Positions 22,222-30,700 of a DNA stretch of 46,003 bases are shown one piece after another. Each line of letters begins with the position of its first letter. The stretch's first letter is position 1. The notes under the pieces were generated by a model, which saw nothing but the letters and a program-made list of their open reading frames with translations, did no database searches and had not been told where the DNA came from. The DNA lies in assembly GCA_937885695.1 (NCBI GenBank), contig CALABP010000038.1, positions 1 to 46,003 on the forward strand, written 5' to 3'. The DNA is from DTU089 sp002440045 (GTDB lineage Bacteria; Bacillota; Clostridia; Oscillospirales; Acutalibacteraceae). Made by a program: the position numbers and the translations under genes.

Positions 22222-24747
22222 TTACTTTGAAACTTTAACCTTTTCGGTAAGCTTTGTTGCTTCTTTGTAGGGACGAACGAGTAAGTAAATCATACCTGCA
22301 AGAAGCGCAACAGCAACAATTACACCGAAAACGTTTGCGTTGCCTGTGAAGAGGTTGCCGAACTGGTTTATCATAAGAGCGATTATATATGCGAAGCCGC
22401 ACTGATAACCGATTGCAAACCAAGTCCATTTTGCGCTGTTCATTTCACGCTTGATAGCGCCGATAGCTGCAAAGCAAGGAGCGCAAAGAAGGTTGAATAC
22501 AAGGAACGAATAAGCGCTTACGCCTGTGAATACGCTGTGAAGCGTCTCATAAACGTTGCCCTCTGCACCGTAAAGAATGCCCATTGTGCCGACGATGTTT
22601 TCTTTAGCAACAAGGCCTGTGATAGAAGCAACGGCAGCCTGCCAATCGCCCCAGCCGAGAGGCTTGAATATCCATGCGATTGCATTACCGATTACTGCAA
22701 GAATCGACTTGTCGATTTCGCTTTCGTCGAGCATACGGAACGAGCCGTCAACAACGCCGAAGTATGTGGTGAACCAAACGAATATTGTGGAAAGAAGGAT
22801 TATTGTACCTGCCTTCTTAATGAAGGACCAGCCGCGCTCCCATGTTGAACGAAGAACGTTTTTAACAGTGGGCCAGTGATATGCGGGAAGCTCCATAACG
22901 AACGGTGCGGGGTCGCCCGAGAACATCTTTGTCTTTTTAAGAATAATGCCCGAAACGATTATCGCAGCCATTCCGATGAAGTAAGCTGATGTAGCAACGA
23001 GTGCCGAGCCGTTGAAGATAGCGCCCGCTATCATCGCAATGAACGGAACCTTTGCGCCGCAGGGAATGAACGTTGTCGTCATGATTGTCATACGGCGGTC
23101 TCTTTCGTTTTCGATAGTACGCGAAGCCATGATTCCGGGAACGCCGCAGCCTGTGCCGATAAGCATGGGGATGAACGATTTACCGGAAAGACCGAATTTA
23201 CGGAAGATACGGTCAAGAACGAAGGCGATACGTGCCATATAGCCGCATGCTTCAAGAATTGCAAGAAGAAGGAAGAGAACGAGCATCTGAGGAACGAAGC
23301 CGAGAACTGCGCCGACGCCTGCGACGATACCGTCGTTGATAAGGCCCGAAAGCCAATCGGCTGCGCCTGCTTTTTCAAGACCGTTGCCTACAAGTACCGG
23401 AACACCGGGAACCCAAACGCCGAAGTCTGCGGGGTCAGGCTCTGCAAAAGCCGTCTCGGCGTCTTTTGAGAATTTATCTTCAAAATACTTAACAGCGTCA
23501 AGATATGTCATTCCGACGGTTCCCTCTTCTTCAGCCTTTGAAAGGTTTTTGGGGATTTCGGAATAATAAGCCGTGAACGTGTTGACTGCGAGGGTTTCTT
23601 CGTCTTCTACGTCAACGGTAGCTGTTTTTTCGCTTGTTGTGAAAGCTTTGATTTCATTAAGAGCTTCTGCGGCGTCAAGGTCTTCTGCACTGAGGTCAAG
23701 GTCGGGCAAGAAGGCGTTTATTGCCTCGGAAGCAGCCGTGTAATTGTCGGCTTCTTCGGTATAAGCTTTTGTGCCTATTCCGAAAAGATGCCAGCCGTCG
23801 CCGAAAACGCCGTCGTTAGCCCAATCGGTTGCGGCAGAGCCGACCGTTACCATTGATATGTAGTAAACAAGGAACATTACAACAACGAATATCGGAAGTC
23901 CGAGCCAACGGTTTGTAACAATCTTATCGATTTTATCGGAGGTTGAAAGTCCGCCGTTCTGTTTTTTCTTGTAGCAGGCTTTGATAACAGAGCCGATATA
24001 AACGTATCTTTCGTTTGTGATGATTGATTCGGAGTCGTCGTCAAGCTCTTTTTCGGCGGCTTTAATGTCGCTTTCGATGTGCTCAAGAACGGCTTTGTCA
24101 AGATTGAGCGAAGAAAGAACCTTGTCGTCGCGCTCAAAAATCTTGATTGCGTACCAACGCTGCTGCTCTTCGGGAAGGCCGTGAACCGCAGCTTCTTCGA
24201 TGTGAGCGATAGCGTGCTCAACCGAGCCCGAGAACGTGTGCTGAGGAATTGTTTTGCCGTTTTTGGCGGCGTCGATTGCGGCTTCTGCCGCTTCCTGAAC
24301 GCCTGTGCCTTTAAGAGCCGAAATCTCGACTACTTTGCAGCCAAGCTGACGTGAAAGCTCGGCGGTGTTGATTTTGTCGCCGTTTTTCTTTACAACGTCC
24401 ATCATATTGATTGCGATAACAACCGGAATACCGAGCTCTGTAAGCTGAGTTGTAAGATAAAGGTTTCTTTCAAGGTTTGTACCGTCTATGATGTTAAGAA
24501 TTGCGTCGGGGCGTTCGCTTATAAGGTAATTTCTCGCAACAACCTCTTCAAGGGTGTAGGGTGAAAGAGAATAGATACCGGGAAGGTCGGTGACGATAAC
24601 GCCGTCGTGCTTTTTAAGCTTGCCTTCTTTCTTTTCAACCGTAACGCCGGGCCAGTTTCCGACGAACTGGTTTGAACCGGTAAGCGCGTTGAACAATGTG
24701 GTTTTACCGCTGTTCGGGTTGCCCGCAAGGGCAATGCGAATATCCAT
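22222..24747 (-). CDS. feoB: Ferrous iron transporter FeoB
   Basis: FeoB carries Fe(II) into the cell. The N-terminal G domain has G1 GNPNSGKT at 9-16, the G2 region around VGNWPGVTVEKKEG, G3 DLPG at 54-57 and G4 NMMD at 114-117. A helical spacer follows to about 270. The membrane part has the paired Gate motifs, including GTGCGVPGIMASR at 531-543 and PCGAKVP at 562-568. At 841 residues it is longer than many FeoB proteins. The excess is an acidic, non-hydrophobic stretch at about 318-448 between the first helix and the rest of the Gate, predicted outside the cell. Two feoA genes precede it and a Cys-rich small protein follows. Confidence 0.95.
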   Translation of the reverse strand: MDIRIALAGNPNSGKTTLFNALTGSNQFVGNWPGVTVEKKEGKLKKHDGVIVTDLPGIYSLSPYTLEEVVARNYLISERPDAILNIIDGTNLERNLYLTTQLTELGIPVVIAINMMDVVKKNGDKINTAELSRQLGCKVVEISALKGTGVQEAAEAAIDAAKNGKTIPQHTFSGSVEHAIAHIEEAAVHGLPEEQQRWYAIKIFERDDKVLSSLNLDKAVLEHIESDIKAAEKELDDDSESIITNERYVYIGSVIKACYKKKQNGGLSTSDKIDKIVTNRWLGLPIFVVVMFLVYYISMVTVGSAATDWANDGVFGDGWHLFGIGTKAYTEEADNYTAASEAINAFLPDLDLSAEDLDAAEALNEIKAFTTSEKTATVDVEDEETLAVNTFTAYYSEIPKNLSKAEEEGTVGMTYLDAVKYFEDKFSKDAETAFAEPDPADFGVWVPGVPVLVGNGLEKAGAADWLSGLINDGIVAGVGAVLGFVPQMLVLFLLLAILEACGYMARIAFVLDRIFRKFGLSGKSFIPMLIGTGCGVPGIMASRTIENERDRRMTIMTTTFIPCGAKVPFIAMIAGAIFNGSALVATSAYFIGMAAIIVSGIILKKTKMFSGDPAPFVMELPAYHWPTVKNVLRSTWERGWSFIKKAGTIILLSTIFVWFTTYFGVVDGSFRMLDESEIDKSILAVIGNAIAWIFKPLGWGDWQAAVASITGLVAKENIVGTMGILYGAEGNVYETLHSVFTGVSAYSFLVFNLLCAPCFAAIGAIKREMNSAKWTWFAIGYQCGFAYIIALMINQFGNLFTGNANVFGVIVAVALLAGMIYLLVRPYKEATKLTEKVKVSK

Positions 24748-24772
24748 AATTAATCTCCTTTCGATGTGTTCG

Positions 24773-24790
24773 GGTTAGCAGAAACTAACC
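24773..24790 (-). promoter_or_regulatory. Putative metalloregulator operator, feoA-feoB gap
   Basis: GGTTAG-N6-CTAACC, a perfect 18-bp palindrome apart from its centre, lies in the 60-base gap between the shorter feoA and feoB. The same pattern occurs at 25353-25370 and 25387-25404, and in shorter form at 25495-25512. Confidence 0.6.
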
Positions 24791-24807
24791 GCAAGACGTA
24801 AATTTAA

Positions 24808-25029
24808 TTACTCTACTTCAATCATTTCGGAATCGGCTTTTCTTAAAGAAAGCTCGTATCCGCGAACGGTAACCTCAACCGGGTCGCCCAGGGGCGCTAC
24901 TTTGCGGACGTAAACGCTGACGCCCTTTGTAATGCCCATATCCATAATGCGGCGCTTAACGGCGCCTTCGCCGTGGAGCTTGACAACCTTTACGGTCTCG
25001 CCGACTTTTGCTTCTTTGAGTGTTTTCAT
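24808..25029 (-). CDS. feoA: FeoA-family protein, second copy
   Basis: The 73-residue protein is a single SH3-like FeoA domain (PF04023): GETVKVVKLHGEGAVKRRIM, then MGITKGVSVYVRKVAPLGDP and VTVRGYELSLRKADSEMIEV. FeoA works at the cytoplasmic side of FeoB, probably by binding its G domain or Gate. AAAGGAGG lies nine bases upstream of the ATG. It is the second of two feoA genes and is followed by an operator-like palindrome and feoB. The two FeoA proteins are clearly different in sequence, so they are not a recent duplicate. Confidence 0.92.
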   Translation of the reverse strand: MKTLKEAKVGETVKVVKLHGEGAVKRRIMDMGITKGVSVYVRKVAPLGDPVEVTVRGYELSLRKADSEMIEVE

Positions 25030-25116
25030 TAAAGTATCCTCCTTTATTAATTCAAATTCAGATATATTATATCAAGGTGCATATTCTGCACACATCATAC
25101 CGTAACCGCGGGCGGT

Positions 25117-25329
25117 TCAGACCATAATTTTGCGCGCCATTTCTTCGCTTATCGCAACGCGCGATTCCTTGACGTTTACAATAACGTTGCCGCCGAGGGT
25201 GTTTACTATGGTTACTGTTGAACCGACTACAAATCCGAGATTTTCAAGGTGCTGTTTAACTTCGGGAGAGCCGCCTATGCGTTTTATGGTGTTTTGCTCG
25301 CCCACGCCTGCAAGACTTAACGGCATCAT
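25117..25329 (-). CDS. feoA: FeoA-family protein, first copy
   Basis: The first gene of the feo run encodes a FeoA domain: MPLSLAGVGEQNTIKRIGG, HLENLGFVVGSTVTIVNTLG and VIVNVKESRVAISEEMARKI. Several starts are in frame (25395, 25335, 25329, 25326). I chose ATG 25329 because AGGT lies nine bases upstream and because FeoA proteins usually open with MPLS or close to it; the longer form would run back through an operator-like palindrome. The product is 70 residues. A strong promoter and two palindromes lie immediately upstream. Confidence 0.88.
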   Translation of the reverse strand: MMPLSLAGVGEQNTIKRIGGSPEVKQHLENLGFVVGSTVTIVNTLGGNVIVNVKESRVAISEEMARKIMV

Positions 25330-25352
25330 TTTCATCAGACCTTTCACGATTT

Positions 25353-25370
25353 GGTTAGCAAAAGCTAACC
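25353..25370 (-). promoter_or_regulatory. Putative operator in the feoA leader
   Basis: GGTTAG-CAAAAG-CTAACC, seven perfect base pairs each side of AAAA. It sits about 35 bases after the predicted transcription start and just before the ribosome binding site of the first feoA. Its centre is 34 bases, a little over three helical turns, from that of the next palindrome. Confidence 0.65.
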
Positions 25371-25386
25371 TCAAAGCTTTTATATT

Positions 25387-25404
25387 GGTTAGCACCCGCT
25401 AACC
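25387..25404 (-). promoter_or_regulatory. Putative operator at the feo transcription start
   Basis: GGTTAG-CACCCG-CTAACC, again seven perfect pairs. It covers the predicted transcription start, directly after the -10 box at 25412-25417, so a bound protein would block initiation. Confidence 0.7.
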
Positions 25405-25411
25405 AACTGTA

Positions 25412-25440
25412 ATAATACAACGCTTTTGCGTGTATGTCAA
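25412..25440 (-). promoter_or_regulatory. Promoter of the feo operon
   Basis: On the minus strand, a perfect TTGACA (25435-25440) and TATTAT (25412-25417) are separated by 17 bases. The start point would be near 25405. Confidence 0.85.
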
Positions 25441-25494
25441 GAAAAAATATCAAAAAAATGAGCAAAAACGACAAGTTTGTCAGGAATTATAATT

Positions 25495-25512
25495 AGTTAG
25501 TTTGTGCTAACT
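25495..25512 (-). promoter_or_regulatory. Putative upstream operator of feo
   Basis: AGTTAG-TTTGTG-CTAACT keeps the GTTAG-N6-CTAAC core of the other three palindromes, with the outer pair changed from G-C to A-T. It lies about 55 bases upstream of the -35 box. Confidence 0.5.
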
Positions 25513-25559
25513 GATAATTTGTGGAAAATGTACATTTCGATAAAAAACAGCGGCGAAAA

Positions 25560-25601
25560 CAAAAAAAGACCGCAAAAATCCCGAGCGGGGATTTTGCGGT
25601 C
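25560..25601 (-). terminator. Terminator of the ftsH-isomerase unit
   Basis: On the minus strand, GACCGCAAAATCCC pairs with GGGATTTTTGCGGTC (one bulged base) and is followed by TTTTTTTG. Confidence 0.85.
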
Positions 25602-25613
25602 TCAATGTAATTT

Positions 25614-26483
25614 TTATTGGTCGGCGTTTTCAAACATATCGGCAAGCTTCTTTGCGGCGCGTGCCATATTCTGTATCCCCGAAAACGCCGTCTCGGGGGT
25701 GAAGGTGCTGAGATATGTATCGGCTTCAAGCGTGAAATAGCCGTCGTAGCCGATTTTTTTGAGCGCGTTTGTCACCTTTTCAAAGTCAATGTCCATAGTA
25801 AAAGGCAAAGCGTGCGAATCGTGATGACGGTCGTTGTCGTGAAGATGAAGCGCTTTAAGGCGCTTTCCGAGCGCTAAAATCATCTTTTCGGCGCTTGTGT
25901 TAAGCCCGCGCATTTCGGCGTGGCCTATGTCAAGGCAGGCGACAAGATACGGGTCGTCTACTGCGTCAAGATGTGCGTTAAAGCTTTTTTCGTCGGAGCA
26001 TGCGGCGGGTGAGGCTTCGTCGCGTTCGCCGTTCCAGTTCCACATATTTTCGGTTGCAATCTTAACGCCGCAATCCTTTGCAAACGGCAAAAGGTCAAAA
26101 AACATTTCGGCATTCTCTTCGGGCGACAGGCTGTTGTCGGGGTGAATTATGCAATATTCGCCGCCCGCTTCTGCGGTGCATTCAATCGCGCGGAAAAGAT
26201 ACGGGCGCATAGGCTTGCCACACGTCGGAAACGGCGCGTGCGACTGATTGCAGGTTATGCCGCAGTTTTCGCCGATGCTTTTAAGACGCCTTGCAAACGC
26301 AAGATAATCGCTTTTAAATAGGGGATGGTCAGACTCTGTTATGCCGTCGCGGTTTTTATTGTAGCGCGCCATTTCAAACATTGAAAAATCCCATGCGTCA
26401 AAGCCCGCTTTTGCTATATATTCAACTGCCTTTTCTTCGCCGATAAGGTTTGCCGCCGAAGCGATTTCGGTTGATATTTTCAT
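25614..26483 (-). CDS. Sugar phosphate isomerase/epimerase-like TIM-barrel protein
   Basis: The 289-residue protein has the xylose isomerase-like TIM barrel (PF01261, AP endonuclease 2 superfamily). Metal-binding residues are recognisable: the Glu in ATENMWNW, the Asp and His in ACLDIGHAEM, the His in LKALHLHDND, and the terminal Glu in GYDGYFTLEAD. This family includes hydroxypyruvate isomerase, tagatose epimerase and many proteins of unknown substrate, and the sequence does not decide between them. I chose ATG 26483, with AAGGGTG upstream, over a GTG three codons earlier. It follows ftsH by 15 bases and ends at a strong terminator. Confidence 0.85.
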   Translation of the reverse strand: MKISTEIASAANLIGEEKAVEYIAKAGFDAWDFSMFEMARYNKNRDGITESDHPLFKSDYLAFARRLKSIGENCGITCNQSHAPFPTCGKPMRPYLFRAIECTAEAGGEYCIIHPDNSLSPEENAEMFFDLLPFAKDCGVKIATENMWNWNGERDEASPAACSDEKSFNAHLDAVDDPYLVACLDIGHAEMRGLNTSAEKMILALGKRLKALHLHDNDRHHDSHALPFTMDIDFEKVTNALKKIGYDGYFTLEADTYLSTFTPETAFSGIQNMARAAKKLADMFENADQ

Positions 26484-26498
26484 AAAAATCACCCTTGA

Positions 26499-28310
26499 TT
26501 ATTTATTGAGTATTTCGGTAAATTCAGCGCCCGTGATAGTCTCTTTTTCATAAAGGAATGTTGAAAGCTCGTCAAGCTTTGCGCGGTTTTCCTTTAAAAG
26601 ATTAATTGCTTTTTCGTGCTGTTTTTTAACAAGCTCGACAACCTTTTTGTCAATCTCTTTTTGCGTTTCTGCCGAGCACGAAAGCGATGTGTCGCCGCCG
26701 AGGTATTGGTTGGTAACAGTTTCCATGGCGACCATTCCGAATTCGTCGCTCATGCCGTAGCGCGTTATCATGGCTCTTGCAAGCTTTGTTGCCTGTTCTA
26801 TATCGTTTGAAGCGCCCGTTGTGATTTCGCCGAAAACAACCTCTTCGGCGGCTCTGCCGCCTGTGAGCGTTGCAATCTTGTTTTCAAGCTCTTCTTTTGT
26901 CATAAGAACCTTGTCGTTTTGCTCAACCTGCATGGTGTAGCCGAGCGCGCCCGAAGTCCTCGGGATAATTGTGATTTTCTGAACGGGTGCCGAGTGCGTC
27001 TGAAGCGCCGCAACAAGCGCGTGGCCTATTTCGTGATAGGCGACGACCTTTTTTTCGCTGTCGGTCATAATTGCGTTTTTCTTTTGATACCCCGCAATAA
27101 CAACTTCAATGCTTTCTTCAAGGTCGGCTTCTTCAACAACCGTTCTGCCGTGTCTTACGGCTCTGAGCGCCGCTTCGTTAATAATGTTTGCAAGCTCTGC
27201 GCCCGACGTGCCCGCCGCCATTCTGGCAATTGTGTGAAAATCAACATCATCGGCTGTTTTTATCTTTTTTGCGTGGACTTTAAGAATTGCTTCGCGCCCC
27301 AAAAGGTCGGGAAGCTCCACGGGAACGCGCCTGTCAAATCTGCCGGGGCGCGTAAGGGCGGGGTCAAGAGATTCGGGTCTGTTTGTTGCGGCAAGAATAA
27401 TTACGCCGCCGTTGCCGTCAAAACCGTCCATTTCGGTAAGAAGCTGGTTTAAGGTCTGCTCGCGCTCGTCGTTTCCGCCTATCTGACCGTCGCGCTTTTT
27501 GCCTATAGCGTCGATTTCGTCTATGAAAACGATGCAGGGGGCTTTTTCTTTAGCCTGCTTGAAAAGGTCGCGCACTTTGGAAGCGCCCATACCGACAAAC
27601 ATTTCGACAAATTCCGAGCCCGACATTGAGAAGAAAGGCACGCCCGCTTCGCCCGCAACGGCTTTTGCAAGCATTGTTTTGCCCGTTCCGGGAGGGCCGA
27701 CAAGCAAAACGCCCTTGGGCATTGAAGCGCCCACGTCGGAGTATTTTTTCGGATTGTGAAGATAATCTACAATCTCGGCAAGGTTTTCTTTTGCTTCGTC
27801 CTCGCCAGCAACGTCGTCAAAGCGTATGCCGTCGGAAGAGGGGACGTATATTTTTGCGTTGCTTTTGCCCATACCGAAAGACAGCGCGTCTTTGCCGCCC
27901 GCCTGAGCGACGAATTTTTTAGCAAGGAACTGCCCTATACCTATAAATATAAGCATAGGCAAAATAAACGTCAAAAGAAAGCTTAAAAGGGGCGAGGTTG
28001 TTTTTTCAATATCCTTTTTAAACTTCGCGCCGCTTTCAAAAAGGCGCTCTGTAAGAGTGGGGTCGTCCATAGCGCCCGTTTTGTATATATTCTTTTCGTC
28101 TTTGTCGGTAAAAACAATCTGCGAGTCCTCAATTTCGACACTGCCGATGTTGTTATCTTTAATCATCTGCATAAAAGTGCCGTAATCGACTTCTTTGACT
28201 TTTACCTGCATAATAAGCGGAGCTACCGTAAGGTTAAAAATCAAAATAAGAAGAAGGACTATGCTGTAGTAATAAATAAGAGGCTTTTTAGGGGATTTGA
28301 CTTCTTTCAT
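26499..28310 (-). CDS. ftsH: ATP-dependent membrane zinc protease FtsH
   Basis: FtsH unfolds and degrades membrane and regulatory proteins. Two transmembrane segments lie at about 11-34 and 108-130, with an extracytoplasmic loop between them. The AAA module has Walker A GPPGTGKT at 205-212, Walker B VFIDEID at 261-267, and the second region of homology in TNRPESLDPALTRPGRFDRR. The M41 protease has the zinc motif HEIGH at 426-430. Its 603 residues are normal. The gene has its own promoter and shares a transcript with the TIM-barrel protein gene. The common neighbours hpt and tilS are absent here. Confidence 0.96.
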   Translation of the reverse strand: MKEVKSPKKPLIYYYSIVLLLILIFNLTVAPLIMQVKVKEVDYGTFMQMIKDNNIGSVEIEDSQIVFTDKDEKNIYKTGAMDDPTLTERLFESGAKFKKDIEKTTSPLLSFLLTFILPMLIFIGIGQFLAKKFVAQAGGKDALSFGMGKSNAKIYVPSSDGIRFDDVAGEDEAKENLAEIVDYLHNPKKYSDVGASMPKGVLLVGPPGTGKTMLAKAVAGEAGVPFFSMSGSEFVEMFVGMGASKVRDLFKQAKEKAPCIVFIDEIDAIGKKRDGQIGGNDEREQTLNQLLTEMDGFDGNGGVIILAATNRPESLDPALTRPGRFDRRVPVELPDLLGREAILKVHAKKIKTADDVDFHTIARMAAGTSGAELANIINEAALRAVRHGRTVVEEADLEESIEVVIAGYQKKNAIMTDSEKKVVAYHEIGHALVAALQTHSAPVQKITIIPRTSGALGYTMQVEQNDKVLMTKEELENKIATLTGGRAAEEVVFGEITTGASNDIEQATKLARAMITRYGMSDEFGMVAMETVTNQYLGGDTSLSCSAETQKEIDKKVVELVKKQHEKAINLLKENRAKLDELSTFLYEKETITGAEFTEILNK

Positions 28311-28342
28311 AATTTACCTTCTTTCAAAACCTTTTCAATGCG

Positions 28343-28371
28343 AGTATAACACGGAAAAACCGACGTATCAA
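28343..28371 (-). promoter_or_regulatory. Promoter of ftsH
   Basis: On the minus strand, TTGATA (28366-28371) and TATACT (28343-28348) are 17 bases apart, with TGT before the -10 box. Confidence 0.75.
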
Positions 28372-28406
28372 CGGGCAAATTTTAAAATGTGAGGAAAAAT
28401 ATTATA

Positions 28407-29753
28407 TTACGCCATATTTTTTGTCTGCTTTTTGAAGGCATACATAAAATAGATTATTTCGGCTATAGCGGTCATTGCCCACGAAATCGGATAAACAATA
28501 TAAAGCGAGGGAACGGTCATAAAACGCGCAAACACGGTGTAAACCCAAAAAATTCTGAATATGCACGAGCCCGTGACGACTATTGCCGTGGGCATAAAGC
28601 TTTTTCCTATCCCGCGCGAAGCCGCTATGGTGCTGTCCATAAACGGGCAAAGAAGATATGAAAAACGCATTATATTAAGCTTCAGCATGGCGGCGTCTAT
28701 AACCTCGGGGTCGGTTGTGAATATCGAAAGAACGCTTCTTCCGAAAAAGAAAAGCACAATGCCCGAAACAAGAGCGCCGATAAAAGCGTAGCCGGTGCTT
28801 ATAAAATAGCTTCTTTTAATACGCTTCTTTTTGCCCGCGCCGAAGTTTTGCCCGATGAAGCTTGAACCTGCCGTGTAAAACGCCGCCATTATGTCAAAAA
28901 CGAGCGTGTCAACGTTTGAAGCGGCGGCGTTGCCTTCGACCATTACCGTGTCAAGCTTGTTTACGCCTGCCTGAATGAAAAGGTTGGCAAGAGAAAATAT
29001 TGAGTTCTGAAGCGCCGCGGGAATGCCGAGAGCCGTAACCTTTTCTATATAAACCCTGTTGGCTTTTATATTGCGAAGGTGAAGCCTATAAACCGTGTCG
29101 CTTCTTATAAGCGAAAGCGTTATTACAACTGCCGAAATATAAAGAGAAATTACGCTTGCGAGCGCAACGCCGTCAACGCTCATTTTTAAAACGATAACAA
29201 AAAACAGGTTGAGAATAACGTTTATTACGCCCGAAATAAAAAGTATGTAAAGCGGAATTTTCGTGTTGCCCGCCGCGCTTAAAACGCCGTTGCCGTAGTT
29301 ATAGACGGCAAGCGCGGGAAAGCCGAAGGAATAAATAGCCATATAAAGCCGCGCGCCCGCTTCAAGCTCTTCTTTTGTGCCGAGTACTTTAAGCAGTGCG
29401 CCCGAAGCAGAAAGCGAAATGAGCATAACTATAACGCCGCCCACAAGAGCCGTGATAAAACAGGTGTGAACGCAGTCGTGCGTTTCGCAGTTGTCGCCCT
29501 TGCCGAGGCACTGTGCGACGATTACGTTAATGGCACTGCCGATGCCTATAAGAATACCTGTAAAAAGCGCGACAATCATAGAGGTTGAGCCGACGCTGCC
29601 CAAAGCCTCTGCGCCCGAAAACCTGCCGACTACGGCAATGTCGGACATATTGAAAAGAACCTGTAAAACGTTAGTAAGCATAAGCGGCAGACCGACGAAC
29701 AGAATGCCCGTTGAAAGCTTGCCGTTTACTATATCTATTTCGCGCTTTTTCAA
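28407..29753 (-). CDS. MATE-family efflux transporter
   Basis: This is a 12-helix MATE transporter (PF01554 twice), which exports organic cations or other small molecules against Na or H ions. Its 448 residues are typical. The first helices are GILFVGLPLMLTNVLQVLFN and the family-typical DIAVVGRFSGAEALGSVGST. The second half begins near ALGIPAALQNSIFSLANLFI. The start is TTG 29753, about nine bases after GGAGCGG; no ATG lies between it and the conserved region. It has a perfect consensus promoter and appears to be transcribed alone. The substrate is unknown. Confidence 0.92.
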   Translation of the reverse strand: MKKREIDIVNGKLSTGILFVGLPLMLTNVLQVLFNMSDIAVVGRFSGAEALGSVGSTSMIVALFTGILIGIGSAINVIVAQCLGKGDNCETHDCVHTCFITALVGGVIVMLISLSASGALLKVLGTKEELEAGARLYMAIYSFGFPALAVYNYGNGVLSAAGNTKIPLYILFISGVINVILNLFFVIVLKMSVDGVALASVISLYISAVVITLSLIRSDTVYRLHLRNIKANRVYIEKVTALGIPAALQNSIFSLANLFIQAGVNKLDTVMVEGNAAASNVDTLVFDIMAAFYTAGSSFIGQNFGAGKKKRIKRSYFISTGYAFIGALVSGIVLFFFGRSVLSIFTTDPEVIDAAMLKLNIMRFSYLLCPFMDSTIAASRGIGKSFMPTAIVVTGSCIFRIFWVYTVFARFMTVPSLYIVYPISWAMTAIAEIIYFMYAFKKQTKNMA

Positions 29754-29828
29754 AAAAATCCGCTCCCGAAAAACAACTAAATAAAAAACAACCGAAAAAA
29801 TTCGTAAAGAAAATCCGGTTCAAGGCGC

Positions 29829-29857
29829 ATTATAGCACCCAATATAATAAGTGTCAA
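29829..29857 (-). promoter_or_regulatory. Consensus promoter of the MATE gene
   Basis: On the minus strand, perfect TTGACA (29852-29857) and perfect TATAAT (29829-29834) have the ideal 17-base spacing. Confidence 0.9.
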
Positions 29858-29881
29858 TCGTGTTTATAAATATTTTGAGAA

Positions 29882-29915
29882 TAAAAAAGAAGCCGTAAAA
29901 AAACTTTACAGCTTC
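29882..29915 (-). terminator. Terminator of metG-tatD
   Basis: On the minus strand, GAAGCTGTAAA (complement of 29905-29915) pairs with TTTACGGCTTC (complement of 29889-29899), one pair being wobble, followed by TTTTTTATT. Confidence 0.8.
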
Positions 29916-29935
29916 GTGTGTTTCTTTAAGTTTTG

Positions 29936-30700
29936 TCAGACAGTCGTAAAAAGTCTTTTTGCATTTTCTTCGGTTATAAGAAGAAGCTCTTCTAAAGAAA
30001 TGCCGCGAACCTCCGAGATTTTTTGCGCGGTATAAAGAATCAAAGAAGAATCGTTTCTTGTGCCGCGCTTAGGAACGGGCGCCATATAAGGGCAGTCCGT
30101 TTCGAGCAAAAGTCTGTCAATCGGCACGGCTTTTGCGACCTCAAGCGGCTTTTTGGCGTTTTTAAACGTTACCGCGCCGCCGAGACCGATATACATACCG
30201 AGCGACACGACTTCGTTCATTGTTTCGACGCTCCCCGAAAAGCAGTGCATAACGCCCTTTGGGCGCGTGCGCTTTAAAATTTCAAGCGAGTCGCCGTGCG
30301 CGTCGCGGTCGTGGACTATAACGGGCAGGGCATATTCGTTAGCAAGAAGAATTTGTTTTTCAAAAATTTCTTTTTGAAGCTCTTTATTGTCGTCTCGGTA
30401 GTGATAGTCAAGCCCGATTTCGCCGACTGCAACGCATTTTTCGGCTGTAAGAAGCATCTTTAATTCCGAAAGAAAATCGGGGGAATATTTATCGGCTTCT
30501 TCGGGATGAAGTCCGCAGGCGGCAAAGATATAGGGGTATTCTTTTGAAAGAGCCAAAGAATGCTTCGACGAGTCTAAATCCGTTCCGCAGTTTATAACAC
30601 CCGAAATGCCCGACCCGGGGAGCGAGTCGAGCAAATCTTTGCGGTCAAAATCAAACGCCGCGTCGTTATAATGTGCGTGTGTGTCAAAAATGTGTTTCAT
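29936..30700 (-). CDS. tatD: TatD-family metal-dependent DNase
   Basis: The 254-residue protein has the amidohydrolase-type TIM barrel with all the TatD metal ligands: DTHAHYND at the start, the Glu in VAVGEIGLDYHY, HDRDAHGD, MHCFSGS, and the Asp in LLLETDCPYMAPVPKRG. Members are 3'-5' exonucleases or deoxyribonucleases. The start overlaps the metG stop by one base (TGATG), so the two are translationally coupled. metG-tatD is a common arrangement in Firmicutes. Confidence 0.94.
   Translation of the reverse strand: MKHIFDTHAHYNDAAFDFDRKDLLDSLPGSGISGVINCGTDLDSSKHSLALSKEYPYIFAACGLHPEEADKYSPDFLSELKMLLTAEKCVAVGEIGLDYHYRDDNKELQKEIFEKQILLANEYALPVIVHDRDAHGDSLEILKRTRPKGVMHCFSGSVETMNEVVSLGMYIGLGGAVTFKNAKKPLEVAKAVPIDRLLLETDCPYMAPVPKRGTRNDSSLILYTAQKISEVRGISLEELLLITEENAKRLFTTV

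Noticed and set aside
25471..25482. GACAAGTTTGTC as a fifth feo operator
   Set aside because: It is a palindrome, but it shares neither the GTTAG half-site nor the six-base centre with the other four.
26919..27452. A 177-codon open frame antisense to ftsH
   Set aside because: Full overlap with a certain gene, odd composition and no ribosome binding site.
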